Positions 5,708-10,714 of a stretch of 10,714 bases of DNA are shown piece by piece. How positions within the stretch are numbered: position 1 is the stretch's first letter; the number at the start of each line of letters is the position of its first letter. Source of the stretch: Candidatus Aenigmatarchaeota archaeon (GTDB taxonomy: Archaea; Aenigmatarchaeota; Aenigmatarchaeia; GW2011-AR5); assembly GCA_016187365.1 (NCBI GenBank), contig JACPJX010000076.1, positions 1 through 10,714 on the forward strand, given 5' to 3'. The translations under genes were made by a program, and so were the position numbers. Below the pieces are notes generated by a model. It had not been told where the DNA came from. It made no database searches and was given only the letters and a program-made list of their open reading frames with translations.

Positions 5708-7225
5708 TCATAACCGTTTGGTCATGTAAAATCCTTCAAGAGCGTAGCCGCGCTTCCTGTAGTACGGACGGACACCCACGCCGGACGTGACAGATATCTT
5801 GCCCATCCCGTTCTGCCTCGCAATCTCTTCCGCCTTCTCCAGCAGCATAGAGCCGAAGCCTCGGTGCTGGGCGTTCGACGAGCCGCTAATCGGCGCCATC
5901 CTGCCGTAGACGTGGAGTTCGCGGACCTTTGCCGGGCCGTCGTCGAGGCGCACGAGGATGCTATCGCCGGCATCGAACGAAAGGAACATCTCTTTGCCGC
6001 CGGACGCACCGTACTCCATGACGCTGAACGTGCAGGTTGCATAATCTTTCAGGCGTATCTCCCTGCATCGTATGCACCGGCACTTCACGCCGAGTTCATC
6101 CATTCGCATATGGGCTAGCTGGCGCAGGTTCGTCGTTTTTGCGCCGGCCGACACCTTCTTCTCGGATATGTCGCGCATTATGCGCTTGACACGCACGTAA
6201 GGCGGCACAACTTTCTTCATCTCGACAAGGAGAGAAATCATTTCATCATTGGAAAGCGCTGCGAATTCCCCGCTTTCCCACATGCCATGCAATTCGGTGC
6301 CTGGAATGACAAGGACAGGATAAATCTTTAGTTCGTCCGGCCGATAGCCCGGGCTTGAAAAAAGTTCCTCAAACATGGAAATTTCCTTATTCATGTCGAT
6401 GCTGCCGTAAATCCCTGTCAGGCCCGGCATCCAGTGTGCGCATACCTTGAAGCCCGCGTTCTTGAGACTCCTGAAGGCCTGCACATTGACCATCGCATCA
6501 TGCCCCCTCTTTGTCTTCATGAGAATGTCATCGTCTGTGCACTGCACTCCGACTTCGACGCGCGTGCATCCGTAGGAAAGCATCTTTTCCGGCATGCATA
6601 CATCGGCGCGCGTCTCGAGCGTGAGGCCGATGCACCGGTTCGCCGCATATTCATTCTTCGCGTGCGCCTCCTCAAGCGTTGCGCTGGCCTGGCCGTTGAA
6701 GGCGTCAAAGCACTTTTTTATGAAATCCGACTGGAAAGAAGGCGGGGTGCACATGAACGTGCCGCCCATTATTATCAGCTCGCATTTGTCGGTCGTGTGT
6801 CCTGTCATGTGGAACTGCTTGAGACGGCCGCTTATTTGCCTGACGGGGTCATATTCGTTGCGTATGGCCCTCATGGTGGTAGGCTCGACGCCTGTATAAC
6901 TTTTCGGCGCAACATAACCTGTGTCGTCTTTTCCCTGAGGGCAGTATATGCATGAGAACGGGCAGCTGCCTGCAAGGTCCTTGTATTTCCACATCACGGC
7001 CACGTTCGCGATGCCCGAGGACGTGCGGACCGGCTTTGTCATGAGGAATTTCTTCATCTGCAAATAATCGCTGCCGCCTTCAGCAGCCTCGAGTATCTCC
7101 GCGTTCTTTATGACGCGGCCGGCGCCAAGGTCGCCCGCAAGCCTGACTTTCTCGACTTCAAGCGCCTCCTGTGTCCGTATTTCGCCGGAGCGTATGCGCC
7201 CGAGAAGCATCCTGCCTATGTCCAT
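5708..7225 (-). CDS. elp3: Elp3-type tRNA wobble-uridine carboxymethyl transferase (radical SAM + GNAT)
   Basis: A 505-residue protein that builds the cm5 group on uridine 34 of tRNAs using S-adenosylmethionine and acetyl-CoA. The radical SAM cluster motif is CPFSCIYC (C88, C92, C95). The following SYTGVEPTTMRAIRNEYDP and HTTDKCELIIMGGTFM are Elp3 signatures. A CRCIRC segment (C382-C387) lies near the domain junction and may bind zinc. The C-terminal GNAT domain has the acetyl-CoA loop QHRGFGSMLLEKA (453-465) and SGVGVRPYYRKRGYALEGFY. Archaeal Elp3 acts without the other Elongator subunits. The N-terminus is shorter than in eukaryotic forms. The ATG at 7225 fits a TATA box about 23 bases upstream. 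The nearby tRNA-Gln(TTG), with a U34, is a possible substrate by analogy only. Confidence 0.95.
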   Translation of the reverse strand: MDIGRMLLGRIRSGEIRTQEALEVEKVRLAGDLGAGRVIKNAEILEAAEGGSDYLQMKKFLMTKPVRTSSGIANVAVMWKYKDLAGSCPFSCIYCPQGKDDTGYVAPKSYTGVEPTTMRAIRNEYDPVRQISGRLKQFHMTGHTTDKCELIIMGGTFMCTPPSFQSDFIKKCFDAFNGQASATLEEAHAKNEYAANRCIGLTLETRADVCMPEKMLSYGCTRVEVGVQCTDDDILMKTKRGHDAMVNVQAFRSLKNAGFKVCAHWMPGLTGIYGSIDMNKEISMFEELFSSPGYRPDELKIYPVLVIPGTELHGMWESGEFAALSNDEMISLLVEMKKVVPPYVRVKRIMRDISEKKVSAGAKTTNLRQLAHMRMDELGVKCRCIRCREIRLKDYATCTFSVMEYGASGGKEMFLSFDAGDSILVRLDDGPAKVRELHVYGRMAPISGSSNAQHRGFGSMLLEKAEEIARQNGMGKISVTSGVGVRPYYRKRGYALEGFYMTKRL

Positions 7226-7242
7226 GGAAAGACTGGTTCAGA

Positions 7243-7252
7243 AAACTTTATT
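7243..7252 (-). promoter_or_regulatory. TATA box of elp3
   Basis: Minus-strand TAATAAAGTT is centred about 23 bases before the elp3 ATG. It overlaps the first two bases of the left direct repeat flanking the palindromic element, so that element sits directly upstream of this promoter. Confidence 0.5.
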
Positions 7253-7259
7253 AGCAGGA
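7251..7259. repeat. Left 9-bp direct repeat (TTAGCAGGA), putative target-site duplication
   Basis: TTAGCAGGA here is repeated exactly at 7391-7399, immediately outside the palindromic element. The base on each outer side differs, so the match ends sharply. Alternative reading: an 8-bp duplication TTAGCAGG with terminal repeats starting at 7259. Confidence 0.7.
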
Positions 7260-7390
7260 GCTCTGTAGAAATGCTCAACAAAAAGCATCGACGTAGCGGT
7301 ATACGCATTGATGCGTATACCGCAGCTAGGGGTATTGTGGGAACACAATACCCCTCACGTCGATGCTTTTACCAGGTTTTCTACAGAGTT
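7260..7390. mobile_element. 131-bp MITE-like palindromic element folding as a three-way junction
   Basis: Nested perfect inverted repeats fill the gap between elp3 and the next gene. Terminal arms CTCTGTAGAAA (7261-7271) and TTTCTACAGAG (7378-7388); inner arms AAAAGCATCGACGT (7281-7294) and ACGTCGATGCTTTT (7357-7370); then two side-by-side hairpins, GCGGTATACGCA/TGCGTATACCGC (7296-7323) and GGGGTATTGTG/CACAATACCCC with a GGAA loop (7329-7354). About 96 of 128 bases pair, giving a T or Y shape. No ORF of useful size lies inside. Flanking 9-bp direct repeats suggest insertion by a transposase acting in trans. It could instead be a structured RNA or a bidirectional terminator; these are not exclusive. 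Confidence 0.75.
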
Positions 7391-7399
7391 TTAGCAGGA
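7391..7399. repeat. Right 9-bp direct repeat (TTAGCAGGA)
   Basis: Exact copy of 7251-7259, one base before the stop codon of the 207-residue gene. Deleting the element plus one copy would leave a short, ordinary 35-base spacer to elp3. Confidence 0.7.
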
Positions 7400-7400
7400 T

Positions 7401-8024
7401 TTATTTAGGCAGAATTATCCCGTCAGCCTCAACTGAGCCGGGCTGGGCGGTTATTTCATCCGGGTGATTATAAAGGTAACAGTCAAGTATCTCCTTAAAT
7501 GTCAGATTTCCTGCAGATGTCACAGAAAGCGTCGTATCCCCTTCTTCAATTTCATGCGTGCCGGGCGCAACAATGCGGCTTTGGTTTCCGGTTTTTGGCT
7601 CGAATAAAACTACCTGATAATAAAACGGATTTCCATCATCTTTATCCAGTTCCTTTCCCGTTCCAAAGGCAAATGAATGCAGTTCTACCTGTCTTACCCT
7701 CCCCCTGACTTCTGCAGAAGGTCTGTCATACAGTTCATAACCGTGTTTTACAGGTTTTTTCTGCAAGGACACCAGCCGAGAAGATGGTTCTTCAGAAGGG
7801 TGGTGATGACGGCCGTCTTCAATGCCTTGGACGTTCACAGAATCAGGCCGAAGATAGTCAGACAACGAATCAAGGTATCTCACAGCTGCCGCTCTTGCAC
7901 TTTCTTTCGTCATTGAAGCATAATTGCCTAACATTGGAGTGTATTCGCCTACTTCAGGGCCTGCCCATCTTTGCCATACCAGAACAGAAGCGGCGCCCAA
8001 GACGAATCCTACAAAGCCTCTCAT
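7401..8024 (-). CDS. Membrane-anchored protein of unknown function
   Basis: A 207-residue protein. The N-terminus MRGFVGFVLGAASVLVWQRW is a single hydrophobic helix after one arginine, typical of an uncleaved signal anchor; the rest would face outside. Residues ~40-60 are helical, ~65-85 are low-complexity with a HHH run, and ~103-165 look beta-rich (RGRVRQVELHSFAFG, FYYQVVLFEPKTG, RIVAPGTHEIEEGDTTLSV), perhaps a small beta barrel of OB type. I do not recognise a family. The ATG at 8024 is supported by TATA box CTTATAAAG about 27 bases upstream. It diverges from the MgtC gene, and the palindromic element lies just beyond its stop. Confidence 0.75.
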   Translation of the reverse strand: MRGFVGFVLGAASVLVWQRWAGPEVGEYTPMLGNYASMTKESARAAAVRYLDSLSDYLRPDSVNVQGIEDGRHHHPSEEPSSRLVSLQKKPVKHGYELYDRPSAEVRGRVRQVELHSFAFGTGKELDKDDGNPFYYQVVLFEPKTGNQSRIVAPGTHEIEEGDTTLSVTSAGNLTFKEILDCYLYNHPDEITAQPGSVEADGIILPK

Positions 8025-8046
8025 GATCTTTTGAAATGCCGGAAGT

Positions 8047-8055
8047 CTTTATAAG
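8047..8055 (-). promoter_or_regulatory. TATA box of the 207-residue membrane protein gene
   Basis: Minus-strand CTTATAAAG, centred 27 bases before the ATG at 8024. It shares the 8025-8131 spacer with the divergent MgtC promoter. Confidence 0.6.
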
Positions 8056-8100
8056 CCTTTTTATTTTTGCTACTCTGAAGTCACTTTTAACCTTTATCGC

Positions 8101-8109
8101 CTTTAATTA
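8101..8109 (+). promoter_or_regulatory. TATA-like box of the MgtC gene
   Basis: CTTTAATTA is centred about 27 bases before the ATG at 8132, supporting that start and a leaderless message. A second AT-rich run at 8121-8131 is too close to the ATG to act as its TATA box. Confidence 0.45.
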
Positions 8110-8131
8110 TCCCGGAACGCTATTTTATTTA

Positions 8132-8551
8132 ATGAGCCCATTAGAAATAGAAATCGCCGCGAAAATAATCATAGCCGCGGTCGTCGGCATGCTCATAGGG
8201 CTCGAGAGGGAAATACGAAGGAAGCCTGCGGGCATGCGCACCCATGCTCTCGTGTGCATAGGCGCGACGCTGTTCACAATACTTTCATTCTCCTTCACCG
8301 GCGGCAGTGTTGACACCTCGAGGATTGCCGCCGGCATCGTCACCGGAATAGGCTTCCTGGGCGCGGGCGTCATATTCCGTGCCGAGGACAAGGTCAAGGG
8401 CATAACAACAGCCGCTGAACTGTGGGTTCTCGCGGCAATAGGCGTCGCCATCGGCGTCGGCATGTATTTCGCCGCCGCGGTTTCCACGATTGTCGTCCTC
8501 GTCATGCTGTGGCCGGCGAAGATTCTGGAAAGAAAGGTCGTGAGAAGGTAA
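8132..8551 (+). CDS. MgtC/SapB-family inner membrane protein
   Basis: A 139-residue protein with the family core: GMLIGLEREIRRKPAGMRTH (19-38), LVCIGATLFTILS, then GIGFLGAGVIF (72-82) and VKGITTAAELWVLAAIG (88-104). About four hydrophobic helices are present and there is no C-terminal ACT-like domain, so it is a minimal form. MgtC proteins of bacteria are tied to growth under low magnesium and to ATP synthase control; archaeal roles are not known. An in-frame ATG at 8036 would add 32 residues, but those codons cover the opposite gene's TATA box, and the family normally starts just before the first helix. I therefore prefer 8132. It ends five bases from a convergent small gene. Confidence 0.88.
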   Translation: MSPLEIEIAAKIIIAAVVGMLIGLEREIRRKPAGMRTHALVCIGATLFTILSFSFTGGSVDTSRIAAGIVTGIGFLGAGVIFRAEDKVKGITTAAELWVLAAIGVAIGVGMYFAAAVSTIVVLVMLWPAKILERKVVRR

Positions 8552-8556
8552 GAATT

Positions 8557-8718
8557 TTATTCTTGTAATAATGTTTCACTATACTTTTTATTTAAATCAT
8601 CCAAATATTTTTCTGTCCTGTCAAAACGACTGTCAATAAGATAGTAAAAAACGGCAGCTGTTCCTGCAAGCATCAAAGGAAATAAGACTCTCCTCAGTCT
8701 TCCGGAGAAATACTGCAT
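8557..8718 (-). CDS. 53-residue single-pass membrane protein behind trmB
   Basis: An ATG five bases after the trmB stop opens 53 codons: MQYFSGRLRRVLFPLMLAGT..., ending KKYSETLLQE and TAA at 8557-8559. Residues ~11-28 form one hydrophobic helix. It is preceded by Arg/Lys (RLRR) and followed by a charged, probably helical tail with alternating acid and base, predicting a cytoplasmic N-terminus and an outside tail, though the tail might be a coiled coil. No family is recognised. The short spacing implies one transcript with trmB. The opposite strand here carries no gene. Confidence rests on layout and the clean membrane-protein pattern. Confidence 0.65.
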   Translation of the reverse strand: MQYFSGRLRRVLFPLMLAGTAAVFYYLIDSRFDRTEKYLDDLNKKYSETLLQE

Positions 8719-8723
8719 AATAA

Positions 8724-9545
8724 TCACTTGACAGATTTCGCGTGGTGCCAGACCAGGTCGAACATGGGCTCGAACACCTGCGAAGCCGCGTGCTGGCTCT
8801 GCGTCCAGAACGCTACATCCTGCGTCGGGTGCGTCTTGTCGTCGGTGAGCCCCATCATGAACTCATTGCCATCAACCGAGCAGAACCTTCCGAGCATCCT
8901 TTCTATGTGCTCGACATCTGAAACGTCCCTCACCTGGGCGAACTTCGAAAGTTCCTTCACGACATCCTCGTTCTGCTTCGTGACGGGCATGGCAACCTGT
9001 ATCCTGACGCCGGCGTCAGAAACCTTCTTCATGAGGCCCGAATGATTCTCGAATATCTCCTGCATGGCGCTTTCGGTCATGACCAATTTTATGCTTTTCT
9101 TCGCCTTCTTGAACATGGTCTCCATCTGCTGGAGCATCGCATACCTGCCCTTGAGGGCGCCGGTGACATCCTCCGGCCTCAGCGTTTTGATATTATCCTT
9201 ATGGATGCGCTCGAGCTCCTTTATCGCGTCGCTCTTCGAGAGGCGCTCTATCTTCTCCGAAAGCTCGACTGCCTCCTCGTTTATCTTTTTCTTCGCCCTT
9301 TCCAGCGCCTCCCTCGGGTTCACCGCAATGTATTTCATCGGCTTCCCGGGCTGGAGTATCACGAATCCGCGGTCAGAAAGCGATTCAAGCACATCATAAC
9401 ATCTCGACCTCGGCACGTTGGATATGTCCGAAAGCTCCCCGGCGGTGGAGGCGCCCCTAGACAGGAGGGCCGCCCACAAATTCCTTTCATACTTGTTGAG
9501 CCCTATCGTCTTCAGTGCATCAAGGGTGCGCGAACTCACTACCAT
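8724..9545 (-). CDS. TrmB-family transcriptional regulator
   Basis: A 273-residue protein. Residues 1-80 form the TrmB winged helix: LNKYERNLWAALLSRGASTA, ELSDISNVPRSRCYDVLESL (recognition helix), then the wing GFVILQPGKPMKYIAVNP. Residues ~82-135 form a charged coiled coil that usually dimerises the protein. The C-terminal part (~140-273) resembles the phospholipase-D-like effector region (KSIKLVMTESAMQEIF, GVRIQVAMPVTKQNEDVV, VDGNEFMMGLTDDK), without the HxK catalytic motif. Classic TrmB proteins bind sugars and control sugar uptake or glycolysis genes. No sugar transporter is nearby, so the target is open. Its promoter carries an inverted repeat, and a 53-residue membrane protein follows in the same transcript. 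Confidence 0.93.
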   Translation of the reverse strand: MVVSSRTLDALKTIGLNKYERNLWAALLSRGASTAGELSDISNVPRSRCYDVLESLSDRGFVILQPGKPMKYIAVNPREALERAKKKINEEAVELSEKIERLSKSDAIKELERIHKDNIKTLRPEDVTGALKGRYAMLQQMETMFKKAKKSIKLVMTESAMQEIFENHSGLMKKVSDAGVRIQVAMPVTKQNEDVVKELSKFAQVRDVSDVEHIERMLGRFCSVDGNEFMMGLTDDKTHPTQDVAFWTQSQHAASQVFEPMFDLVWHHAKSVK

Positions 9546-9562
9546 TATTATCTACTTCCATA

Positions 9563-9596
9563 TTGGGACAAATGCTTATAAATATAACTCTCCCAA
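9563..9596. promoter_or_regulatory. trmB promoter with flanking inverted repeat
   Basis: TTGGGA (9563-9568) and TCCCAA (9591-9596) flank the minus-strand TATA box ATATTTATAAG (9575-9585). The TATA box predicts a start near 9554 and a leader of about nine bases. Half sites spaced 28 bases around the TATA box suit autorepression by the dimeric regulator. Confidence 0.5.
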
Positions 9597-9602
9597 AGTA
9601 AC

Positions 9603-9609
9603 AAAAAAA
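9603..9609 (-). terminator. T-run terminator after the 109-residue gene
   Basis: Seven consecutive T on the minus strand, about 92 bases past the stop at 9701. It lies between that gene and the trmB promoter. The rest of 9610-9700 shows no gene. Confidence 0.4.
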
Positions 9610-9700
9610 TACGACAGAAGCCTTTTTAAGCCTTTAGAAAAGAGGCCGCAGATGCCTGTATTCCTGTGCATTAGTGCGCCCTGTGAACAGACCGGAAAAA

Positions 9701-10030
9701 TCAATAATGATGATCCCAGATAGCCTCGGCTTCTTCTTCGCTGAACCCGAGTGCCCTGAAGAGCCTTACGACATATTCTTTGCCTACGGATGCAGAATCT
9801 GCAGTAACTCCCACGTCGTTCCCGCGCATGTAAGAGCCGAGAATATCAACAATGGCTTCCGCACGTGCTGCGTATGGCCGACCGCCTTCTTCTGCGGCAG
9901 GTTTAAAGGCGTCATACAAAAAACCAATACCATCTCTGACATGCATAATGCTATTGCCCAGTAGCCTTCGATGATCTTCAGGCAGTCGTTCTACTTCCTC
10001 CATGGGGTCTCTTCGAACAGCCTGGCTCAT
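9701..10030 (-). CDS. Small soluble protein of unknown function
   Basis: A 109-residue ORF starting MSQAVRRDPMEEVERL and ending EAIWDHHY. It appears mostly helical and acidic, with no signal peptide or membrane helix. The ATG at 10030 is preferred because TATA box TTTATAATTA is centred 24 bases upstream; a GTG three codons earlier (10039) is possible. The C-terminal FRALGFSEEEAEAIWDH is a neat amphipathic helix pair. I do not recognise a family. It follows another unrecognised gene on the same strand, but T-tracts and a separate TATA box between them argue for independent transcription. Confidence 0.65.
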   Translation of the reverse strand: MSQAVRRDPMEEVERLPEDHRRLLGNSIMHVRDGIGFLYDAFKPAAEEGGRPYAARAEAIVDILGSYMRGNDVGVTADSASVGKEYVVRLFRALGFSEEEAEAIWDHHY

Positions 10031-10048
10031 GCAAATCACTATCTCAAT

Positions 10049-10058
10049 TAATTATAAA
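10049..10058 (-). promoter_or_regulatory. TATA box of the 109-residue gene
   Basis: Minus-strand TTTATAATTA, centred about 24 bases before the ATG at 10030, with no Shine-Dalgarno, so probably leaderless. Confidence 0.55.
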
Positions 10059-10066
10059 AAAACCTT

Positions 10067-10107
10067 AAAAAATGCCCGAATCGTCAGCAAAAAATGTAAT
10101 GCAAAAA
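10067..10107 (-). terminator. Cluster of T-runs after the 149-residue gene
   Basis: Three minus-strand T-runs of five or six bases (10103-10107, 10089-10094, 10067-10072) begin six bases past the stop at 10113. This is the pattern of archaeal T-tract termination. Confidence 0.5.
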
Positions 10108-10112
10108 TACTG

Positions 10113-10562
10113 TTATTCTTTGCCGGCTCCGATAAGTATCCCTATATGTCTTCTAAACTCATCGAACGTTTCCGGGTATGGTTTGTATGCTTCAGCCAAT
10201 TCACTCACAAGCTTTCCGACCTTGTTGCTGGTTGTCAAATTTCCAGTTCTATCCAATAGATCAAGTGCCGCTTTAGCTCCAGCATAGCTACCACACTGTT
10301 CTGCATCTTCCAGCATTCCCATGGCATATCCGCACAGCCTGCCCCTGGCTTCAGGTGTTATCGGTTCACCCTTTTTTGGCAAACCATGTGCAACACCTTT
10401 CATTAAATAAATTCCTCTTTGAATATCGGCTATGAATCGAGAAGAATAATTACCGCCTATTGCATTCTGATATTGAGACTTTCCGTCGGCATGACCTCTC
10501 CTGAAATTTCTGAAATCCATATTGGCCTCAGACATTCTTTCATAAACTTGCCCTATCTTCAT
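10113..10562 (-). CDS. Soluble protein of unknown function, 149 residues
   Basis: The ORF starts MKIGQVYERMSEANMDFRNF and ends GILIGAGKE. The chosen ATG at 10562 has GGGGTG five bases upstream and a TATA box whose predicted start (~10578) lies downstream of the other in-frame ATGs (10589 and beyond), so those cannot be used from this promoter. The protein is probably mainly helical, with no membrane segment. ARGRLCGYAMGMLEDAEQCG and SYAGAKAALDLLDRTGNLTT look like packed helices. No family is recognised. It is one of few genes here with a clear Shine-Dalgarno. It diverges from a VapB-like antitoxin gene. Confidence 0.7.
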   Translation of the reverse strand: MKIGQVYERMSEANMDFRNFRRGHADGKSQYQNAIGGNYSSRFIADIQRGIYLMKGVAHGLPKKGEPITPEARGRLCGYAMGMLEDAEQCGSYAGAKAALDLLDRTGNLTTSNKVGKLVSELAEAYKPYPETFDEFRRHIGILIGAGKE

Positions 10563-10567
10563 ATCAA

Positions 10568-10610
10568 CACCCCATTTAGTTACTACCATATAATAGTTTA
10601 TATATTTAAA
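10568..10610 (-). promoter_or_regulatory. Promoter and Shine-Dalgarno of the 149-residue gene
   Basis: Minus-strand TTTAAATATATAAA (10597-10610) is the TATA box and GGGGTG (10568-10573) is the ribosome binding site, five bases from the ATG. Together they decide the start at 10562. Confidence 0.6.
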
Positions 10611-10628
10611 GTTTTTACATGAATGAAG

Positions 10629-10655
10629 CTTATATACATGCATGCATATATGCAT
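10629..10655 (+). promoter_or_regulatory. TATA box and 14-bp palindromic operator of the VapB-like gene
   Basis: CTTATATAC (10629-10637) is centred 26 bases before the ATG at 10659. ATGCATATATGCAT (10642-10655) is a perfect palindrome between the TATA box and the start, placed to block transcription. Antitoxins of this kind commonly repress their own operon. Confidence 0.55.
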
Positions 10656-10658
10656 TAT

Positions 10659-10714
10659 ATGACAAAGGTGATTTCGCTGTCTGACGAGGCATACGGCAGC
10701 CTGAAGAGATTAAA
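10659..10714 (+). CDS. VapB-like antitoxin, N-terminal fragment (cut by window edge)
   Basis: Only 18 full codons are visible: MTKVISLSDEAYGSLKRL. This closely follows the start of archaeal VapB-type antitoxins (MTKTISLSEEAYxxLxxLK, PF02697-like), which bind DNA as dimers and neutralise a VapC PIN-domain RNase. A vapC gene would be expected just beyond the window. The leaderless ATG fits the upstream TATA box. The fragment is short, so another ribbon-helix-helix regulator is possible. Confidence 0.65.
   Translation, partial: MTKVISLSDEAYGSLKRL

Noticed and set aside
6434..6955. 173-codon open frame on the plus strand
   Set aside because: It lies wholly opposite the radical SAM region of elp3, which has strong family motifs; it is a shadow frame without promoter.
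7260..7390. Integron attC site or CRISPR fragment
   Set aside because: The attC core motifs are absent and there is no repeat-spacer periodicity; the perfect nested arms and flanking direct repeats fit a MITE-like element or structured RNA better.
8036..8131. Extra 32 N-terminal residues for the MgtC gene from ATG 8036
   Set aside because: These codons cover the TATA box of the divergent gene, and the ATG at 8132 has its own TATA-like box and matches the usual family start. It cannot be fully excluded.
9042..9581. 179-codon open frame on the plus strand
   Set aside because: It lies opposite trmB, a clear family member, and extends over its promoter; no initiation signals.
9610..9700. Possible small RNA between trmB promoter and the 109-residue gene
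   Set aside because: Only a loose GGCTTAAAAAGGCTT repeat is visible; no stable fold, C/D box pair or promoter could be supported.
10563..10655. N-terminal extension of the 149-residue protein to 10655
   Set aside because: The codons cross the TATA box, and the TATA box plus Shine-Dalgarno fix the start at 10562.

Overview
The window looks archaeal. Most starts have a TATA-like box 22-28 bases upstream and little or no leader, which is the archaeal leaderless pattern. The gene set fits: an archaeal-type threonyl-tRNA editing domain, Lrp/AsnC and TrmB regulators, a radical-SAM/GNAT Elp3, a VapB-like antitoxin, and a tRNA whose two introns fold as bulge-helix-bulge motifs. The very tight packing (abutting or overlapping stops) and many small unrecognised proteins fit a small-genome lineage such as a DPANN archaeon, possibly Micrarchaeota. 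That placement is a guess.

Layout. 1-1252 (+): 3' part of a degenerate HD-GYP-like protein. 1250-1391 (-): tRNA-Gln(TTG) interrupted by two introns, overlapping the last three bases of that gene. 1500-3659 (+): threonyl-tRNA synthetase, apparently a chimera with an archaeal editing domain on a bacterial-type core whose own editing site has lost its key residues. 3660-4033 (-): two small overlapping unknown genes. 4183-4623 (+): Lrp/AsnC regulator with an inverted repeat around its promoter. 4658-5380 (+): DedA/VTT membrane protein. 5370-5585 (-): short coiled-coil protein. 5708-7225 (-): Elp3. 7251-7399: a strongly palindromic three-way-junction element between short direct repeats. 7401-8024 (-): membrane-anchored unknown protein. 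8132-8551 (+): MgtC/SapB-family membrane protein. 8557-8718 (-): 53-residue single-helix protein directly behind trmB. 8724-9545 (-): TrmB-family regulator. 9701-10030 and 10113-10562 (-): two unrecognised small proteins. 10659-10714 (+): start of a VapB-like antitoxin gene cut by the window edge.

Themes. Three elements serve translation: tRNA-Gln, ThrRS and the wobble-uridine modifier Elp3. They have separate promoters and are not one operon. The Lrp and TrmB genes each carry inverted repeats around their own TATA box, suggesting autoregulation; TrmB probably shares its transcript with a tiny membrane protein. The right end (9.6-10.7 kb), with unrecognised genes and an antitoxin start, has an accessory character.

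The most interesting items are the twice-interrupted tRNA-Gln, the T-shaped palindromic element at 7260-7390, the chimeric ThrRS and the archaeal HD-GYP-like protein. No CRISPR array, rRNA or transposase gene was seen.
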